In this document: piece by piece, positions 1-9,342 of the stretch
How positions within the stretch are numbered: the first letter of the stretch is position 1
How the letters are laid out: each line of letters begins with the position of its first letter
Position numbers and translations under genes: made by a program
Notes under the pieces: model-generated
Databases searched by the model: none
What the model was told of the DNA's origin: nothing
What the model saw: only the letters and a program-made list of their open reading frames with translations
Source: Kineosporia rhizophila
Lineage (GTDB): Bacteria; Actinomycetota; Actinomycetes; Actinomycetales; Kineosporiaceae
Length of the DNA: 64,000 nucleotides
Direction of reading: 5' to 3'
Assembly: GCF_021277265.1 (NCBI RefSeq)
Contig: NZ_JAJSOH010000028.1
Coordinates: forward strand, 1 to 64,000

Positions 1-1447
1 CCTGCTCGCCCCCGACCTGGTGGCGCGGCAGGAGATCCCGGCCGGGCACAAGGCGGTCCTGCGGGATCTGCCGGCCGGGGCCGAGGTGCGCAAGTACGGT
101 CAGGTCATCGGTGTGACCACCCGCGAGGTGCAGGCGGGCGAGCACCTGCACACCAGCAACCTGGCCTTCGTCGACGGGGGCGCCGCGTCGGAATCCGCCG
201 TCGGGCACGGTTCCACGCTGGAGCTGCCGGCCGGCCTGCGCCGCACCTTCCTGGGCTACCACCGCGGCGACGGCCGGGTCGGCACCCGCAACAGCATCGC
301 GGTGCTGACCACGGTGAACTGCTCGGCGGGGGTGGCCAAGGCGATCGCCCGCCGCACCGACGAGCTCGTGCGCACGGAGACCGACGGCTCGGTCGACGGG
401 GTGGTCGCCCTCACCCACGGCACCGGCTGCGGCATGGCCAACAGCGGCCCGGGCTGGGACATCCTGCGCCGCACCCTCACCGGCTACGCGCGCCACCCCA
501 ACATCGCCGGCCTGGTGGTGGTCGGCCTGGGCTGCGAGATCAACGAGATGTCCGGCGTACTGTCCGATCTCGATCTCTCGCCCGAGGTCCCGGTGGTCTC
601 CTACACGATTCAGGACGCCGGTGGCACCAAGGCGGCCGTGGCCAGGGGAGCGGGCGTGGTGCGGGAGATGGCGCAGTCCCTGGCCGGGCTCCGACGCGAA
701 CCGGCCGGGGTCGAGCACCTCGTCCTGGGCCTGCAGTGCGGGGGCTCGGACGGCTGGTCCGGCCTGACCGCGAACCCGGCCCTCGGGGTGGCCAGCGATC
801 TGCTGGTCGCGGCGGGCGGCACCAGCATCCTCGGCGAGACCCCCGAGATCTACGGCGCCGAGGTGCTGCTCATGCGCCGCGCGGTCAGTGAGCAGGTCTC
901 GGCGGACCTGCGCGAGCGGATCGAGTGGTGGCGCGAGTACACGGCCTCGCTGGGCACCACCCTCGACGGCAATCCCTCCCCGGGCAACAAGGCCGGCGGC
1001 ATCACCACCATCCTGGAGAAGTCGCTCGGGGCGGTGGCCAAGGCCGGCCACAGCCCGCTGTCGGCGGTGGTCGGCTACGGCGAGCAGGTGCCCCGGCCCG
1101 GGCTGGTGTTCATGGACACGCCCGGCTACGACCCGGTGTCGGTCACCGGCATGGTGGCCGGCGGGGCGAACGTGCTCTGCTTCACCACCGGCCGCGGATC
1201 GGTGCTGGGCAGCCGCCCGGCGCCCACCCTCAAGCTCGGTACCAACGCCGAACTGGCCCGCACCATGGCCGACGACATCGACATCGACTGCTCCGGCATC
1301 GTCGAACAGGGCCTGGACGTGGCCGACGTGGGGCGGCAGATCTACGACCGGGTGCTCGACGTGGCCTCCGGCGAGCCCACCCTCAGCGAAGAACTCGGCG
1401 CCGGGCAGGAAGAGATCGTGCCCTGGCAGATCGGAGCCGTGCTGTGA
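1..1447 (+). CDS. uxaA: Altronate dehydratase (UxaA family), 5' end outside window
   Basis: This enzyme dehydrates altronate (or a related aldarate) to 2-keto-3-deoxygluconate in cytoplasmic hexuronate catabolism. The reading frame is already open at base 2, before the first GTG at 20, and those first residues read as part of the N-terminal SAF domain (ARQEIPAGHKAVLRDLPAG, RKYGQVIG). I therefore take the true start to lie left of the window. The catalytic region follows with family-typical stretches: GRVGTRNSIAVLTTVNCSAG, LTHGTGCGMANSGPGWDIL, LGLQCGGSDGWSGLTANPAL, GNKAGGITTILEKSLGA and FMDTPGYDPVSVTGMVAGGA. The three conserved cysteine contexts fit an iron-dependent dehydratase. The stop overlaps the next start by 4 bases, so the two genes are translationally coupled. 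Galactarate dehydratase is the main alternative, because substrate cannot be told from sequence. Confidence 0.88.
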   Translation, partial: LLAPDLVARQEIPAGHKAVLRDLPAGAEVRKYGQVIGVTTREVQAGEHLHTSNLAFVDGGAASESAVGHGSTLELPAGLRRTFLGYHRGDGRVGTRNSIAVLTTVNCSAGVAKAIARRTDELVRTETDGSVDGVVALTHGTGCGMANSGPGWDILRRTLTGYARHPNIAGLVVVGLGCEINEMSGVLSDLDLSPEVPVVSYTIQDAGGTKAAVARGAGVVREMAQSLAGLRREPAGVEHLVLGLQCGGSDGWSGLTANPALGVASDLLVAAGGTSILGETPEIYGAEVLLMRRAVSEQVSADLRERIEWWREYTASLGTTLDGNPSPGNKAGGITTILEKSLGAVAKAGHSPLSAVVGYGEQVPRPGLVFMDTPGYDPVSVTGMVAGGANVLCFTTGRGSVLGSRPAPTLKLGTNAELARTMADDIDIDCSGIVEQGLDVADVGRQIYDRVLDVASGEPTLSEELGAGQEEIVPWQIGAVL

Positions 1448-2793
1448 AACGACTTTCCCCTGAGGCGCTCGACCGCGGGGAGCACGAGTTCGGGCCGCAG
1501 GCTCCGGTCGGCATCGTGCACCTCGGCATCGGCGCGTTCCACCGTGCCCACCAGGCCGTGTACACCCAGCTCGCGGCCGCGCCGGGGGAGTGGGGCATCT
1601 GCGGGGTCACCCAGCGCTCGGCCACGGTCGCCGAGCAGTTGCGGCCGCAGCAGGGCCTGTACTCGGTGCTCGAACGCGGCCCGCAGGGCGTCCGCCTCGA
1701 TGTGATCGACGTGGTGCGTGACGTGGTCGACGGCAGCAGCGAGCCCGAGCGCCTCACCGAGCGCCTGGCCCAGGAACAGGTGCAGGTGGTCACGCTGACC
1801 ATCACCGAGAAGGGCTACCGCCCCGGCCCGGGCGGCGCCCTCGACCGGCTGATCACCGGCCTGGCCGCCCGCCGGGCTGCCGGGGGCGCGCCGCTGACCG
1901 TGCTGTCCTGCGACAACCTCAACGGCAACGGCGAGGTGCTGCGCGAGCTGGTCCTCGAGCACAGCCCGGCCCCGCTGGCCGCCTGGGTGGCCGACCACGT
2001 CCGTTTCCCCTGTTCCATGGTCGACCGCATCGTGCCGGCCACCACCGCCGCCGACCGCGCCGAGGCCGCCGAGCGTCTCGGCCTGCTCGACGAGGCGCTC
2101 GTGGTGGCCGAACCGTTCCGGCAGTGGGTGATCCAGGACGACTTCGCCGCCGCCCGCCCGGCCTGGGAGAAGGCCGGCGCCGAACTGGTGGCCGATGTGG
2201 CCCCCTACGAGCGGCGCAAGCTGCGGGTGCTCAACGGCGCCCACTCCCTGCTGGCCTACCTCGGCGCCCTGGCCGGTCACACCACGATCGCCCAGGCCGC
2301 CTCCGACGACGCCCTCGCCGCGGCGGCGTGGCGCCTGATCGAGGAAGACGTCGCCCCCACCCTGGCCCCCGACGGCCTGGAGGTTCTGGAGTACGGGCGC
2401 ACGGTGCTGCAGCGCTTCGGCAATCCGGCCCTGCCGCACCGCACCGTGCAGGTGGCCATGGACGGCAGCCTCAAGCTCGGCCCCCGCCTGCTGGGCACCA
2501 TCCGCGACGCCCGCGCGGCCGGCCGCCTGCCCCAGGCCGCGATCCTCGGCGTCGCGGCCTGGATGGCCTACGTAGAGGCGACCACCCACTCCACCGGCCT
2601 TCCCCTCGACGACCCGCACGCCGACGTCCTCAGTTCTGCTGTTACCGCTGCCCCCGACAGTGCCGCGGGGCTGGTGGAGGCACTGCTGGGGGTGGACGAG
2701 GTCTTCGCCCCAGACTTACGGGACGACGGGGAACTGCGGGCCGCGTTGGTCGAGCAGGTTCAGGTGGCGCGAAGCTGGCGCCGCAAGGGGTAG
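1444..2793 (+). CDS. uxuB: Mannitol dehydrogenase-family oxidoreductase, likely fructuronate/tagaturonate reductase
   Basis: This 449-residue NAD-dependent polyol dehydrogenase probably interconverts fructuronate (or tagaturonate) with mannonate/altronate, the substrate of the dehydratase encoded just upstream. The N-terminal Rossmann region opens with VGIVHLGIGAFHRAHQAVYT. The catalytic stretch KLRVLNGAHSLLAYLGA carries the K-x4-N-x2-H arrangement of the long-chain mannitol dehydrogenases. I start it at the GTG at 1444, inside the stop of the previous gene (GTGA overlap). An open frame extends back to 925, but that part is an out-of-frame shadow of uxaA. Fructuronate versus tagaturonate reductase versus another polyol dehydrogenase cannot be settled; the pairing with altronate dehydratase favours the hexuronate role. 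The C-terminus contains one copy (2625-2645) of a short DNA motif dispersed in this window. Confidence 0.85.
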   Translation: MKRLSPEALDRGEHEFGPQAPVGIVHLGIGAFHRAHQAVYTQLAAAPGEWGICGVTQRSATVAEQLRPQQGLYSVLERGPQGVRLDVIDVVRDVVDGSSEPERLTERLAQEQVQVVTLTITEKGYRPGPGGALDRLITGLAARRAAGGAPLTVLSCDNLNGNGEVLRELVLEHSPAPLAAWVADHVRFPCSMVDRIVPATTAADRAEAAERLGLLDEALVVAEPFRQWVIQDDFAAARPAWEKAGAELVADVAPYERRKLRVLNGAHSLLAYLGALAGHTTIAQAASDDALAAAAWRLIEEDVAPTLAPDGLEVLEYGRTVLQRFGNPALPHRTVQVAMDGSLKLGPRLLGTIRDARAAGRLPQAAILGVAAWMAYVEATTHSTGLPLDDPHADVLSSAVTAAPDSAAGLVEALLGVDEVFAPDLRDDGELRAALVEQVQVARSWRRKG

Positions 2794-2857
2794 GTCAGGC
2801 TCCCGGCGTGCGGGGGTTCGCGTCCGCGTGCCAGGGAGCCGATATCGTGATCAGTTC

Positions 2858-4153
2858 ATGGACATGGACCGGCGGTTGCAGGCAGGACGCCCTTTGCGCA
2901 TTGCGCTGCTGTCGTACCGCAGCAAGCCGCACAGTGGCGGGCAGGGCATCTACGTCCGGCATCTGTCCCGTGAGCTGGTCACGCTCGGCCATCAGGTCGA
3001 GGTGTTCTCCGGACCGCCGCTGCCGGAGCTCGATCCGGGGGTGCGGCTGACCCACCTGCGCAACCTCGACCTGTACCGCGAGCCCGATCCGTTCCGTACC
3101 CCGCGGCTGCGTGAGTTCCGCTCGCCGGTCGACGTGCTGGAGTGGGGGCTGATGTGTACGGCGGCGTTCCCGGAGCCCCTGACCTTCTCGCTGCGGGCGT
3201 GGCACCATCTGCGCTCGCGGTTGGGCGAGTTCGATGTGGTGCACGACAACCAGTCGCTGGGCTACGGGTTGCTGGGGTTGCGGGCAGAACTGGCGCGGCG
3301 GGGGATTCCGCTGGTGGCCACGATTCACCATCCCATCACCGTCGATCGTGACCTGGAGCTGGCGGCGGCGCGGGAGGCGGGCGACCGGGCGAAGCAGTTG
3401 TCGCTGCGGCGGTGGTACGCGTTCTGCCGGATGCAGGGGCGGGTCGCGCGGCGGCTTCCCTGGCTCACCACCGTCTCCCAGGCCTCGCGCGACGAGATCG
3501 TGCGGGCTTTCGGGGTGCGCGCTGAGAAGTTGCGGGTGATCGGGGTCGGAGTGAACGAGGAGACGTTCGCCCCGACCGCCGGCCCGGAGCCGGTGGCCGG
3601 GCGGGTGGTGGCGGTGGCCAGCGCCGACGTTCCCCTGAAGGGGCTGAACGACCTGATCGAGGCGGTTGCCAAGGTGGCCGTGGAGCGGCCGGTGGAGCTG
3701 GTCGTGGTGGGGGCGGCGCGGCCCGGTGGGGCGGCTGATCAGGCCATCACCCGGCTGGGGCTGAGCGGTGTGGTGCGTTTCGTGAAAGGGCTTACGGACG
3801 AGGCGCTGGCGGCTTTGTTCCGCAGCGCCCAGGTCGCGGTGGTTCCCTCGCGCTACGAGGGGTTCTCGCTGCCGGCGGTGGAGGCGATGGCCTGCGGTGT
3901 GCCCCTGGTGGTCACCACTGCGGGCGCGCTGCCGGAGGTGGTGGGGCCGGACGGGCTGGCCGCCCTGCACGTGCCCTCCGGGGACGTGGACGCCCTGGGC
4001 CGCTCGATCGGGCGGCTTCTGGACGATGCCGCCCTGGCCCGCCGGCTGGGCGAGGCCGGAAGGTCGCGGGTGGTCGAGCAGTTCACCTGGCGGCTGACGG
4101 CCAGCCGTACGGCGCAGTGGTATTCGGACGCGATCGCGGCCGTGGGTTCCTGA
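2858..4153 (+). CDS. Glycosyltransferase family 4
   Basis: This 431-residue retaining GT-B glycosyltransferase transfers a sugar from a nucleotide donor to an unknown acceptor. The N-terminal acceptor domain starts IALLSYRSKPHSGGQGIYVR, with the glycine-rich loop of GT4 enzymes. The donor domain contains PSRYEGFSLPAVEAMACGVP, the E-x7-E motif. I chose the ATG at 2858 because it places the glycine-rich strand close to the N-terminus; the frame is open back to 2660 but that segment overlaps uxuB. It leads a same-strand set with a methyltransferase (34-base gap) and a toroid protein (4-base overlap). Acceptor and product are unknown. The context suggests building or decorating a glycan or glycolipid rather than central glycogen metabolism. 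Confidence 0.85.
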   Translation: MDMDRRLQAGRPLRIALLSYRSKPHSGGQGIYVRHLSRELVTLGHQVEVFSGPPLPELDPGVRLTHLRNLDLYREPDPFRTPRLREFRSPVDVLEWGLMCTAAFPEPLTFSLRAWHHLRSRLGEFDVVHDNQSLGYGLLGLRAELARRGIPLVATIHHPITVDRDLELAAAREAGDRAKQLSLRRWYAFCRMQGRVARRLPWLTTVSQASRDEIVRAFGVRAEKLRVIGVGVNEETFAPTAGPEPVAGRVVAVASADVPLKGLNDLIEAVAKVAVERPVELVVVGAARPGGAADQAITRLGLSGVVRFVKGLTDEALAALFRSAQVAVVPSRYEGFSLPAVEAMACGVPLVVTTAGALPEVVGPDGLAALHVPSGDVDALGRSIGRLLDDAALARRLGEAGRSRVVEQFTWRLTASRTAQWYSDAIAAVGS

Positions 4154-4187
4154 TGTGTTCGACGAGCGGAATGGTAGGGCGGGGTAG

Positions 4188-4898
4188 GTGCTGACGCTGG
4201 ACTACGACCGGCTGGACGTGCAGGCCGGGATGGATGTGCTGGACCTGGGGTGCGGTGAGGGCAGGCACACGTTCGAGGCGTACCGGCGCGGCGCGCACGT
4301 GGTCTCGCTCGACCTGTCGCACAAGGACCTGGCCACCACCCGCACCTGGACCGGCGCGATGGACCTGGCCGGGGAGACGCCGGCCGGTACCCGCACCGCC
4401 CCGGTCGTCGGTGACCTGCGCACCCTTCCGTTCCCCGACGCGTCCTTCGACCGGGTCATCGCTTCGGAGGTGATGGAGCACATCGAGGACGACGCAAGTG
4501 CGGTGGCCGAGCTGGCGCGGGTGCTGAAACCGGGTGGCCGGGCGGCGATCACCGTTCCGCGGTGGCTGCCGGAGCGGATCTGCTGGGCGTTGTCGGACGA
4601 GTACCACGCCAACGAGGGTGGGCACGTACGCATCTACAAGGCCTCGGAACTGGCGTCGCTGTGCCAGGACGCGGGCCTGCAGCACACCGGCACCGCCCAC
4701 GCCCACGCCCTGCACAGCGTGTACTGGTGGCTGAAGTGCGCGGTCGGCGTGAACCGGGACGCGGCCGTGGTGCGCGCCTACCACCGGCTGCTGGTCTGGG
4801 ACATCGTGAAGAAGCCGCGCACCACCCGGGTGCTGGAGGCGGCGCTGAACCCGCTGATCGGCAAGAGCGTCGTCCTCTATCTGCACAAGCCGGCGTGA
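4188..4898 (+). CDS. Class I SAM-dependent methyltransferase
   Basis: This is a 236-residue methyltransferase of the UbiE/Methyltransf_11 type. Motif I is DVLDLGCGEGRHTFEAYRRG near residue 20. Later motifs are GDLRTLPFPDASFDRVIASE and EHIEDDASAVAELARVLKPG, which is the usual order in this fold. The GTG start at 4188 follows a GGGCGGGG ribosome site. The gene sits 34 bases after the GT4 gene and overlaps the next start by 4 bases (GTGA), so the three genes look like one transcription unit. The substrate is unknown; methylation of a sugar or lipid head made by the neighbouring glycosyltransferase is an inference from position only. Confidence 0.85.
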   Translation: MLTLDYDRLDVQAGMDVLDLGCGEGRHTFEAYRRGAHVVSLDLSHKDLATTRTWTGAMDLAGETPAGTRTAPVVGDLRTLPFPDASFDRVIASEVMEHIEDDASAVAELARVLKPGGRAAITVPRWLPERICWALSDEYHANEGGHVRIYKASELASLCQDAGLQHTGTAHAHALHSVYWWLKCAVGVNRDAAVVRAYHRLLVWDIVKKPRTTRVLEAALNPLIGKSVVLYLHKPA

Positions 4899-5980
4899 GC
4901 CACACTCTTCCGGTACTGCCTCAGGCTGCGGACCTGCTGGAGACGGCGCACAGCATCGCCGCGGTGCAGCTTCCGGGCGGAGCGGTGCCGTGGGAGGCCG
5001 GCGGGCAGGTCGACGCCTGGGACCACGTCGAGTGCCTGATGGCGCTGGACGTGGCGGGCCTGAACGACCAGGCGCTGGCCGGTTACGAGTGGTTGCGGCG
5101 CGAGCAGCGTGCCGACGGCAGCTGGGCCGCCCGCTACGCAGCGGACGGATCGGTCACCGACGCGACGGCCGAGAGCAACCACGCCGCCTACGTCGCGGTC
5201 GGGGTGCTGCACCACTGGCTCAGCGGGGGTGGCGACGAGTTCCTGGCGCGGATGTGGCCCATGGTCCGCCGGGCCCTGGGATTCGTTCTGGGGCTGGCCA
5301 ATCCGAACGGCACGATCGGCTGGGCCCGCTCACCCCAGGGTTCTGCCGATCCCACGGCCCTGCTCACCGGCTGCTCGAGCATCCACCACGCTCTTCGGTG
5401 TGGGGCCCGGATCGCGCACCAGATGGGACGTCTGGACGTTGCGGGCGAGTGGGAGCGCGCGGCGACGCGTCTGGCTCTGATGATCAGTGGACACGGCAGC
5501 CCGGTGACCCTGCTCGAAAAGTCGCGCCAAACGTCCGTTTTTGCTGATCGTAACCGCTTCTCGATGGACTGGTACTACCCCGTGCTCGGGGGCGCACTGC
5601 GTGGCCAGGCCGCACTCGAACGACTCTCGGCCGACTGGGAACGGTTCGTGGTGCCGGGCTGGGGAATCCGGTGTGTGGACGACCGGCCCTGGGTCACCGG
5701 GGCCGAGACCTGCGAACTGGCCCTTGCCCTGGCCGGCGCGGGCGACCTGGGGCGGGCTGCCGAACTGGTCGCCGCCATGCAGCATCTGCGCGAGAGCGAC
5801 GGCTCCTACTGGACAGGGCTGGTGCTCGAGGACGGCAAGCGCTGGCCGGTGGAACGCAGCACCTGGACCGGCGCGGCGGTGGTGCTGGCCGTCGACCTGA
5901 TCGGCGGTGGGCGGGCCACCGCCGATGTGTTCGGCCACCGGTCGGCCGAGGACGACGACCTGGACGGCGTCGCGTCCTGA
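4895..5980 (+). CDS. Prenyltransferase/squalene-cyclase-like alpha/alpha-toroid protein of unknown function
   Basis: This 361-residue protein resembles proteins annotated as 'prenyltransferase' beside GT4 and methyltransferase genes in other actinobacteria. It has QW-like repeats: WLRREQRADGSWAARYA near residue 70 and LRESDGSYWTGLV near residue 290. These fit an alpha/alpha barrel as in terpene cyclases, protein prenyltransferases and some glycan enzymes. I see no D-x-D-D squalene-hopene cyclase motif, so cyclase activity is doubtful. Conserved acidic and aromatic stretches (VDAWDHVECLMAL, RFSMDWYYPVLGG) could line a pocket. The start is GTG at 4895 inside the previous stop. A glycoside hydrolase- or epimerase-like role on the cassette's glycan is as plausible as isoprenoid chemistry. 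Confidence 0.6.
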   Translation: MSHTLPVLPQAADLLETAHSIAAVQLPGGAVPWEAGGQVDAWDHVECLMALDVAGLNDQALAGYEWLRREQRADGSWAARYAADGSVTDATAESNHAAYVAVGVLHHWLSGGGDEFLARMWPMVRRALGFVLGLANPNGTIGWARSPQGSADPTALLTGCSSIHHALRCGARIAHQMGRLDVAGEWERAATRLALMISGHGSPVTLLEKSRQTSVFADRNRFSMDWYYPVLGGALRGQAALERLSADWERFVVPGWGIRCVDDRPWVTGAETCELALALAGAGDLGRAAELVAAMQHLRESDGSYWTGLVLEDGKRWPVERSTWTGAAVVLAVDLIGGGRATADVFGHRSAEDDDLDGVAS

Positions 5981-6000
5981 CCGGCCTCCTGAGGGCTGAT

Positions 6001-6624
6001 TCAGGGTTTGCGGCGCAGCAGCCGCAGCGAGTGCGTCCCTTCCAGTTCCTCGTAGGCGCCGGTGGCGAGGGCGGCCTGGTACATCCGGTACGGGGCCTGG
6101 CCGCCGTCGTCCGGATCAGGGAAGACGTCGTGGATGGCCAGGGTGCCGTTCGGGGCCAGGTGCGGGGCCCAGGCGGCCAGGTCACGCTGCGCCGACTCGT
6201 CGGTGTGGCTGCCGTCGATGAACAGGAACGCCAGCGGGGTGCTCCAGATCGCGGCCAGGGTCTCGCCGCGGGCGACCACGGCCACCACCACGTCCTCTGC
6301 GTCGGCCTCGGCGATGGTGCGGCGGAACGCCGGGAGGGTGTCGATGCGGCCGAGCCCGTCGAGCAGGCCCGGGTCGTGGTACTCCCAGCCGGGCTGGTGC
6401 TCCTCGGAGCCCCGGTGGTGGTCGACGGTGACCACCTGGGTTCCGCGCTGCCGGGCGGCCGCGGCCAGGTACAGCGCCGACTTGCCCATCCAGCTGCCCA
6501 CCTCCAGCAGCGGCCCCTCGGCGCTCGCGGCCAGGGCGGCCCGGTACAGGGCCTGGCCCTCGTGCGGCGGCATGAAGCCCGGGGCGGCCTGGGCGGCGGC
6601 GAGCAGGGCGGTGGGCGAGGCCAT
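6001..6624 (-). CDS. Class I SAM-dependent methyltransferase (Methyltransf_24 type)
   Basis: This 207-residue methyltransferase is convergent with the toroid protein, 20 bases apart at the 3' ends. Motif I is EGPLLEVGSWMGKSALYLAA. A later acidic strand is LAFLFIDGSHTDESAQRDLA, and IHDVFPDPDDGG follows. The spacing fits the CmcI/Methyltransf_24 group that modifies sugars or small molecules. I start it at the ATG at 6624 (MASPTALLAA); the frame stays open beyond it into the upstream pepN gene, which I treat as chance. It is probably the fourth member of the glycosyltransferase cassette despite its opposite orientation. The substrate is unknown. Confidence 0.78.
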   Translation of the reverse strand: MASPTALLAAAQAAPGFMPPHEGQALYRAALAASAEGPLLEVGSWMGKSALYLAAAARQRGTQVVTVDHHRGSEEHQPGWEYHDPGLLDGLGRIDTLPAFRRTIAEADAEDVVVAVVARGETLAAIWSTPLAFLFIDGSHTDESAQRDLAAWAPHLAPNGTLAIHDVFPDPDDGGQAPYRMYQAALATGAYEELEGTHSLRLLRRKP

Positions 6625-6658
6625 GGCGTGAGGATAGGGGAGCCCCTGGTGCAGGGGT

Positions 6659-6689
6659 TTGTCCGGTGACCGGGGCACTGCGCATAGGC
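6659..6689 (+). promoter_or_regulatory. Candidate promoter for pepN
   Basis: TTGTCC at 6659-6664 and TAGGCT at 6684-6689 are separated by 19 bases and lie 8 bases before the pepN ATG. There is no clear ribosome site, so the message may be almost leaderless. Promoter prediction by eye is weak in DNA of this composition. Confidence 0.35.
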
Positions 6690-6697
6690 TGCGGACC

Positions 6698-9247
6698 ATG
6701 GCTGGGAACCTGACCCGAGACGAAGCAGCACAGCGTAGCCGACTGCTCACCGTCCACTCGTACGACGTCGAGCTCGACCTCACCACCGGGCCCGAGACGT
6801 TCCGCTCCACCACCCTCGTGCGGTTCACCTCCTCCCAGCCCGGCGCCACCACCTTCGCCGAGATCGCCGAGGCCACCTGCCGCGAGGCCGACCTGAACGG
6901 CACCCCGGTCACCGCCGACCCGCACGGCCGGATCACCCTGGCCGGCCTGGAGGCCGAGAACACGCTGCGGGTGGTCGCCGACTTCGCCTACTCCGGCACC
7001 GGCCAGGGCCTGCACCGCTTCGTCGACCCGGTGGACGATCGGGTCTACCTGCACAGCCAGTTCGCCACCGCCGACGCCCAGCGGGTGTTCGCCTGCTTCG
7101 ACCAGCCCGACCTCAAGGCCCGCTACACCTTCACGGTCACCGCCCCGGCCGACTGGGAGGTGGTCTCCAACTCGCCCGAGACCGCGGTCGAGCCGGTGGC
7201 ACAGGGCCGGCGGTGGCGCTTCGCCGAGACCGAGCGCCTGTCCACCTACCTGGCCGCGATCGTCGCCGGGCCGTACCACGTGGTCTCCGGCGAGTACCGG
7301 GGTGAGGTGGACGGCGCCGAGGTGGTGATCCCGCTGCGCACGCTGTGCCGGCAGTCACTGGCCCCGCACTTCGACGCCGAGGCCGTCCTCGACGTCACCC
7401 GGCAGGGCTTCGGCTACTTCCAGAGCGCGTTCGGGATGGCCTACCCCTTCGGCAAGTACGACCAGGCCTTCGTGCCCGAGTTCAACCTCGGCGCGATGGA
7501 GAACCCCGGCTGCGTCACCTTCACCGAGACGTACGTGTTCCGCTCGCGGGTCACCGACGCCGAGTACGAGAACCGGGCCGCGACGATCCTGCACGAGATG
7601 TCGCACATGTGGTTTGGCGACCTGGTCACCATGCAGTGGTGGGACGACCTGTGGCTGAACGAGTCGTTCGCCACCTACGCCGCGGCCAGCGCCATGGTCG
7701 GGGCCACCCGCTGGAGCGACGCCTGGGTCACCTTCGCCGACAACGCCAAGGCCCGCGCCTACCGGCAGGACCAGCTCAGCACCACCCACCCGATCGCGGC
7801 CGACATCGTCGACATCCGCTCGATGGAGGTGAACTTCGACGCGATCACCTACCACAAGGGCGCGTCGGTGCTGAAACAGTTGGTGGCGACGATCGGCCAG
7901 GAGACCTTCTGGGCGGCCCTGCGCCGCTACTTCGCCCGGCACGCCTGGGGTACCGCCACCCTGGCCGACCTGCTCGCCGCGCTGACCGAGGAGACCGGCC
8001 GGGAAATGAACGGCTGGGCCGCCGAATGGCTGCAGACCACCGGCCCGAACACCCTGCACGCCGAGTTCACGCTGGACGAGTCCGGCACCTACAGCAGCTT
8101 CGCCGTGCTGCAGACCGCCCCGCCGGAGCACCCCACGCTGCGCTCGCACCGGATCGCGATCGGCCTGTACGACGAGAAGGCCGGTGCCGTGGTGCGCCGG
8201 CACCGGGTCGAGCTGGAGGTCTCCGGCGCCCGCACCGAGGTGCTGGAGCTGATCGGGCAGGCCCGCGCCGACCTGGTGCTGGTCAACGACGACGACCTCA
8301 CCTACGCCAAGGTCCGCCTCGACGAGGCCTCACTGGCCCTGGTCACGGCCCCGGACGGGCAGGGCGTGGGGCGCATCGGCGACCCGCTGGCCCAGGCCGT
8401 GTGCTGGACGATCGTCTGGGACATGGTGCGCGACGCGCAGTTCCCGCCCGGGCGCTACGTCGACCTGGTGCTCGAGAACGTGGGCACGGTGCCGAACGCG
8501 GTGGTGCGCCGCACGCTGCTGAACCAGGCCGTCACCGCGGCCAAGCGGTACCTGGAGCCCTCGGCCCGCGCGCAGAAGCTTCCCGAGCTGGCCGCCGTGA
8601 CGCTCGAACTGGCCCGGTCCGTCGGTGCCGGATCTCCCGAACAGCTCGCCTACGTGCGCGCTTTCGCCGCCTCGGCCTCGGCGCCCGAGCAGCTCGACCT
8701 GGTCGAGGCGCTGCTCGAGGGTACCGACAGCGAGACCGTGCCGGGTCTGGTCGTGGACACCGACCTGCGCTGGAGCCTGCTGCTGCGCCTGGCCACCACC
8801 GGCCGGGCCACCCAGGAGCGCATCGACGCCGAACTGCAGCGCGACCTCACCGACAAGGGGCGCTCGCAGGCCGCGGCCTGTTCCGCGGCGCGTCCGGCCG
8901 CAGAGGCGAAGTCGGCCGCCTGGAAGGCGATCACCTCGGGCACGCAGCCGCTCGGCACTCTGCAGTCGGCGCTGGTTGGGCTGCGGGCGGCCGAACACGG
9001 CGAGCTGGTGCGTCCTTTCACCCAGGCGTACTTCGACGTGCTGGTCAACGTGGCCGCGGTCTGGCCGAGCGAGCGCACGCAGGCGTTCGCCGAGGACGCC
9101 TATCCGGCAGCGGCCGAGACGGCGGCCGAGGCCCTCGCGCTGACGGAGCAGTATCTGGCCGAGGCGCAGCCGCCGTCGTGGCTGCGCCGGCTGGTGCTGG
9201 AGGGGCGCGACGAGCTGGTGCGGGTGCAGAAGATTCAGGGCCGCTGA
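6698..9247 (+). CDS. pepN: Aminopeptidase N (M1 zinc metallopeptidase)
   Basis: This 849-residue cytoplasmic M1 aminopeptidase removes N-terminal residues from peptides; the length is normal for actinobacterial PepN. The substrate-recognition loop NLGAMENPGCVTF is near residue 266. The zinc motif HEMSHMWFGD is near residue 299, and the third zinc ligand lies 18 residues further on in LWLNESFATYAA. The remaining C-terminal half is the helical ERAP1-like domain. I chose the ATG at 6698 (MAGNLTRDEAAQRS); the open frame begins at 6659, but that extension overlaps the candidate promoter. It is divergent from the methyltransferase at 6624 with 73 bases between them. All catalytic residues I looked for are present. 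Confidence 0.95.
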   Translation: MAGNLTRDEAAQRSRLLTVHSYDVELDLTTGPETFRSTTLVRFTSSQPGATTFAEIAEATCREADLNGTPVTADPHGRITLAGLEAENTLRVVADFAYSGTGQGLHRFVDPVDDRVYLHSQFATADAQRVFACFDQPDLKARYTFTVTAPADWEVVSNSPETAVEPVAQGRRWRFAETERLSTYLAAIVAGPYHVVSGEYRGEVDGAEVVIPLRTLCRQSLAPHFDAEAVLDVTRQGFGYFQSAFGMAYPFGKYDQAFVPEFNLGAMENPGCVTFTETYVFRSRVTDAEYENRAATILHEMSHMWFGDLVTMQWWDDLWLNESFATYAAASAMVGATRWSDAWVTFADNAKARAYRQDQLSTTHPIAADIVDIRSMEVNFDAITYHKGASVLKQLVATIGQETFWAALRRYFARHAWGTATLADLLAALTEETGREMNGWAAEWLQTTGPNTLHAEFTLDESGTYSSFAVLQTAPPEHPTLRSHRIAIGLYDEKAGAVVRRHRVELEVSGARTEVLELIGQARADLVLVNDDDLTYAKVRLDEASLALVTAPDGQGVGRIGDPLAQAVCWTIVWDMVRDAQFPPGRYVDLVLENVGTVPNAVVRRTLLNQAVTAAKRYLEPSARAQKLPELAAVTLELARSVGAGSPEQLAYVRAFAASASAPEQLDLVEALLEGTDSETVPGLVVDTDLRWSLLLRLATTGRATQERIDAELQRDLTDKGRSQAAACSAARPAAEAKSAAWKAITSGTQPLGTLQSALVGLRAAEHGELVRPFTQAYFDVLVNVAAVWPSERTQAFAEDAYPAAAETAAEALALTEQYLAEAQPPSWLRRLVLEGRDELVRVQKIQGR

Positions 9248-9342
9248 GCGGGAGCCCCTAGCCGGGGGCGTGTGCGGGCAGCTACGGTTCGGTTGCTACG
9301 CGCAACGCCGTCGGTGGGTCAGTGTCGACCATGGGGGATCGC

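Noticed and set aside
925..1443. N-terminal extension of the uxuB frame
   Set aside because: The extension overlaps uxaA out of frame and is low-complexity; the GTG at 1444 with stop overlap fits the family length.
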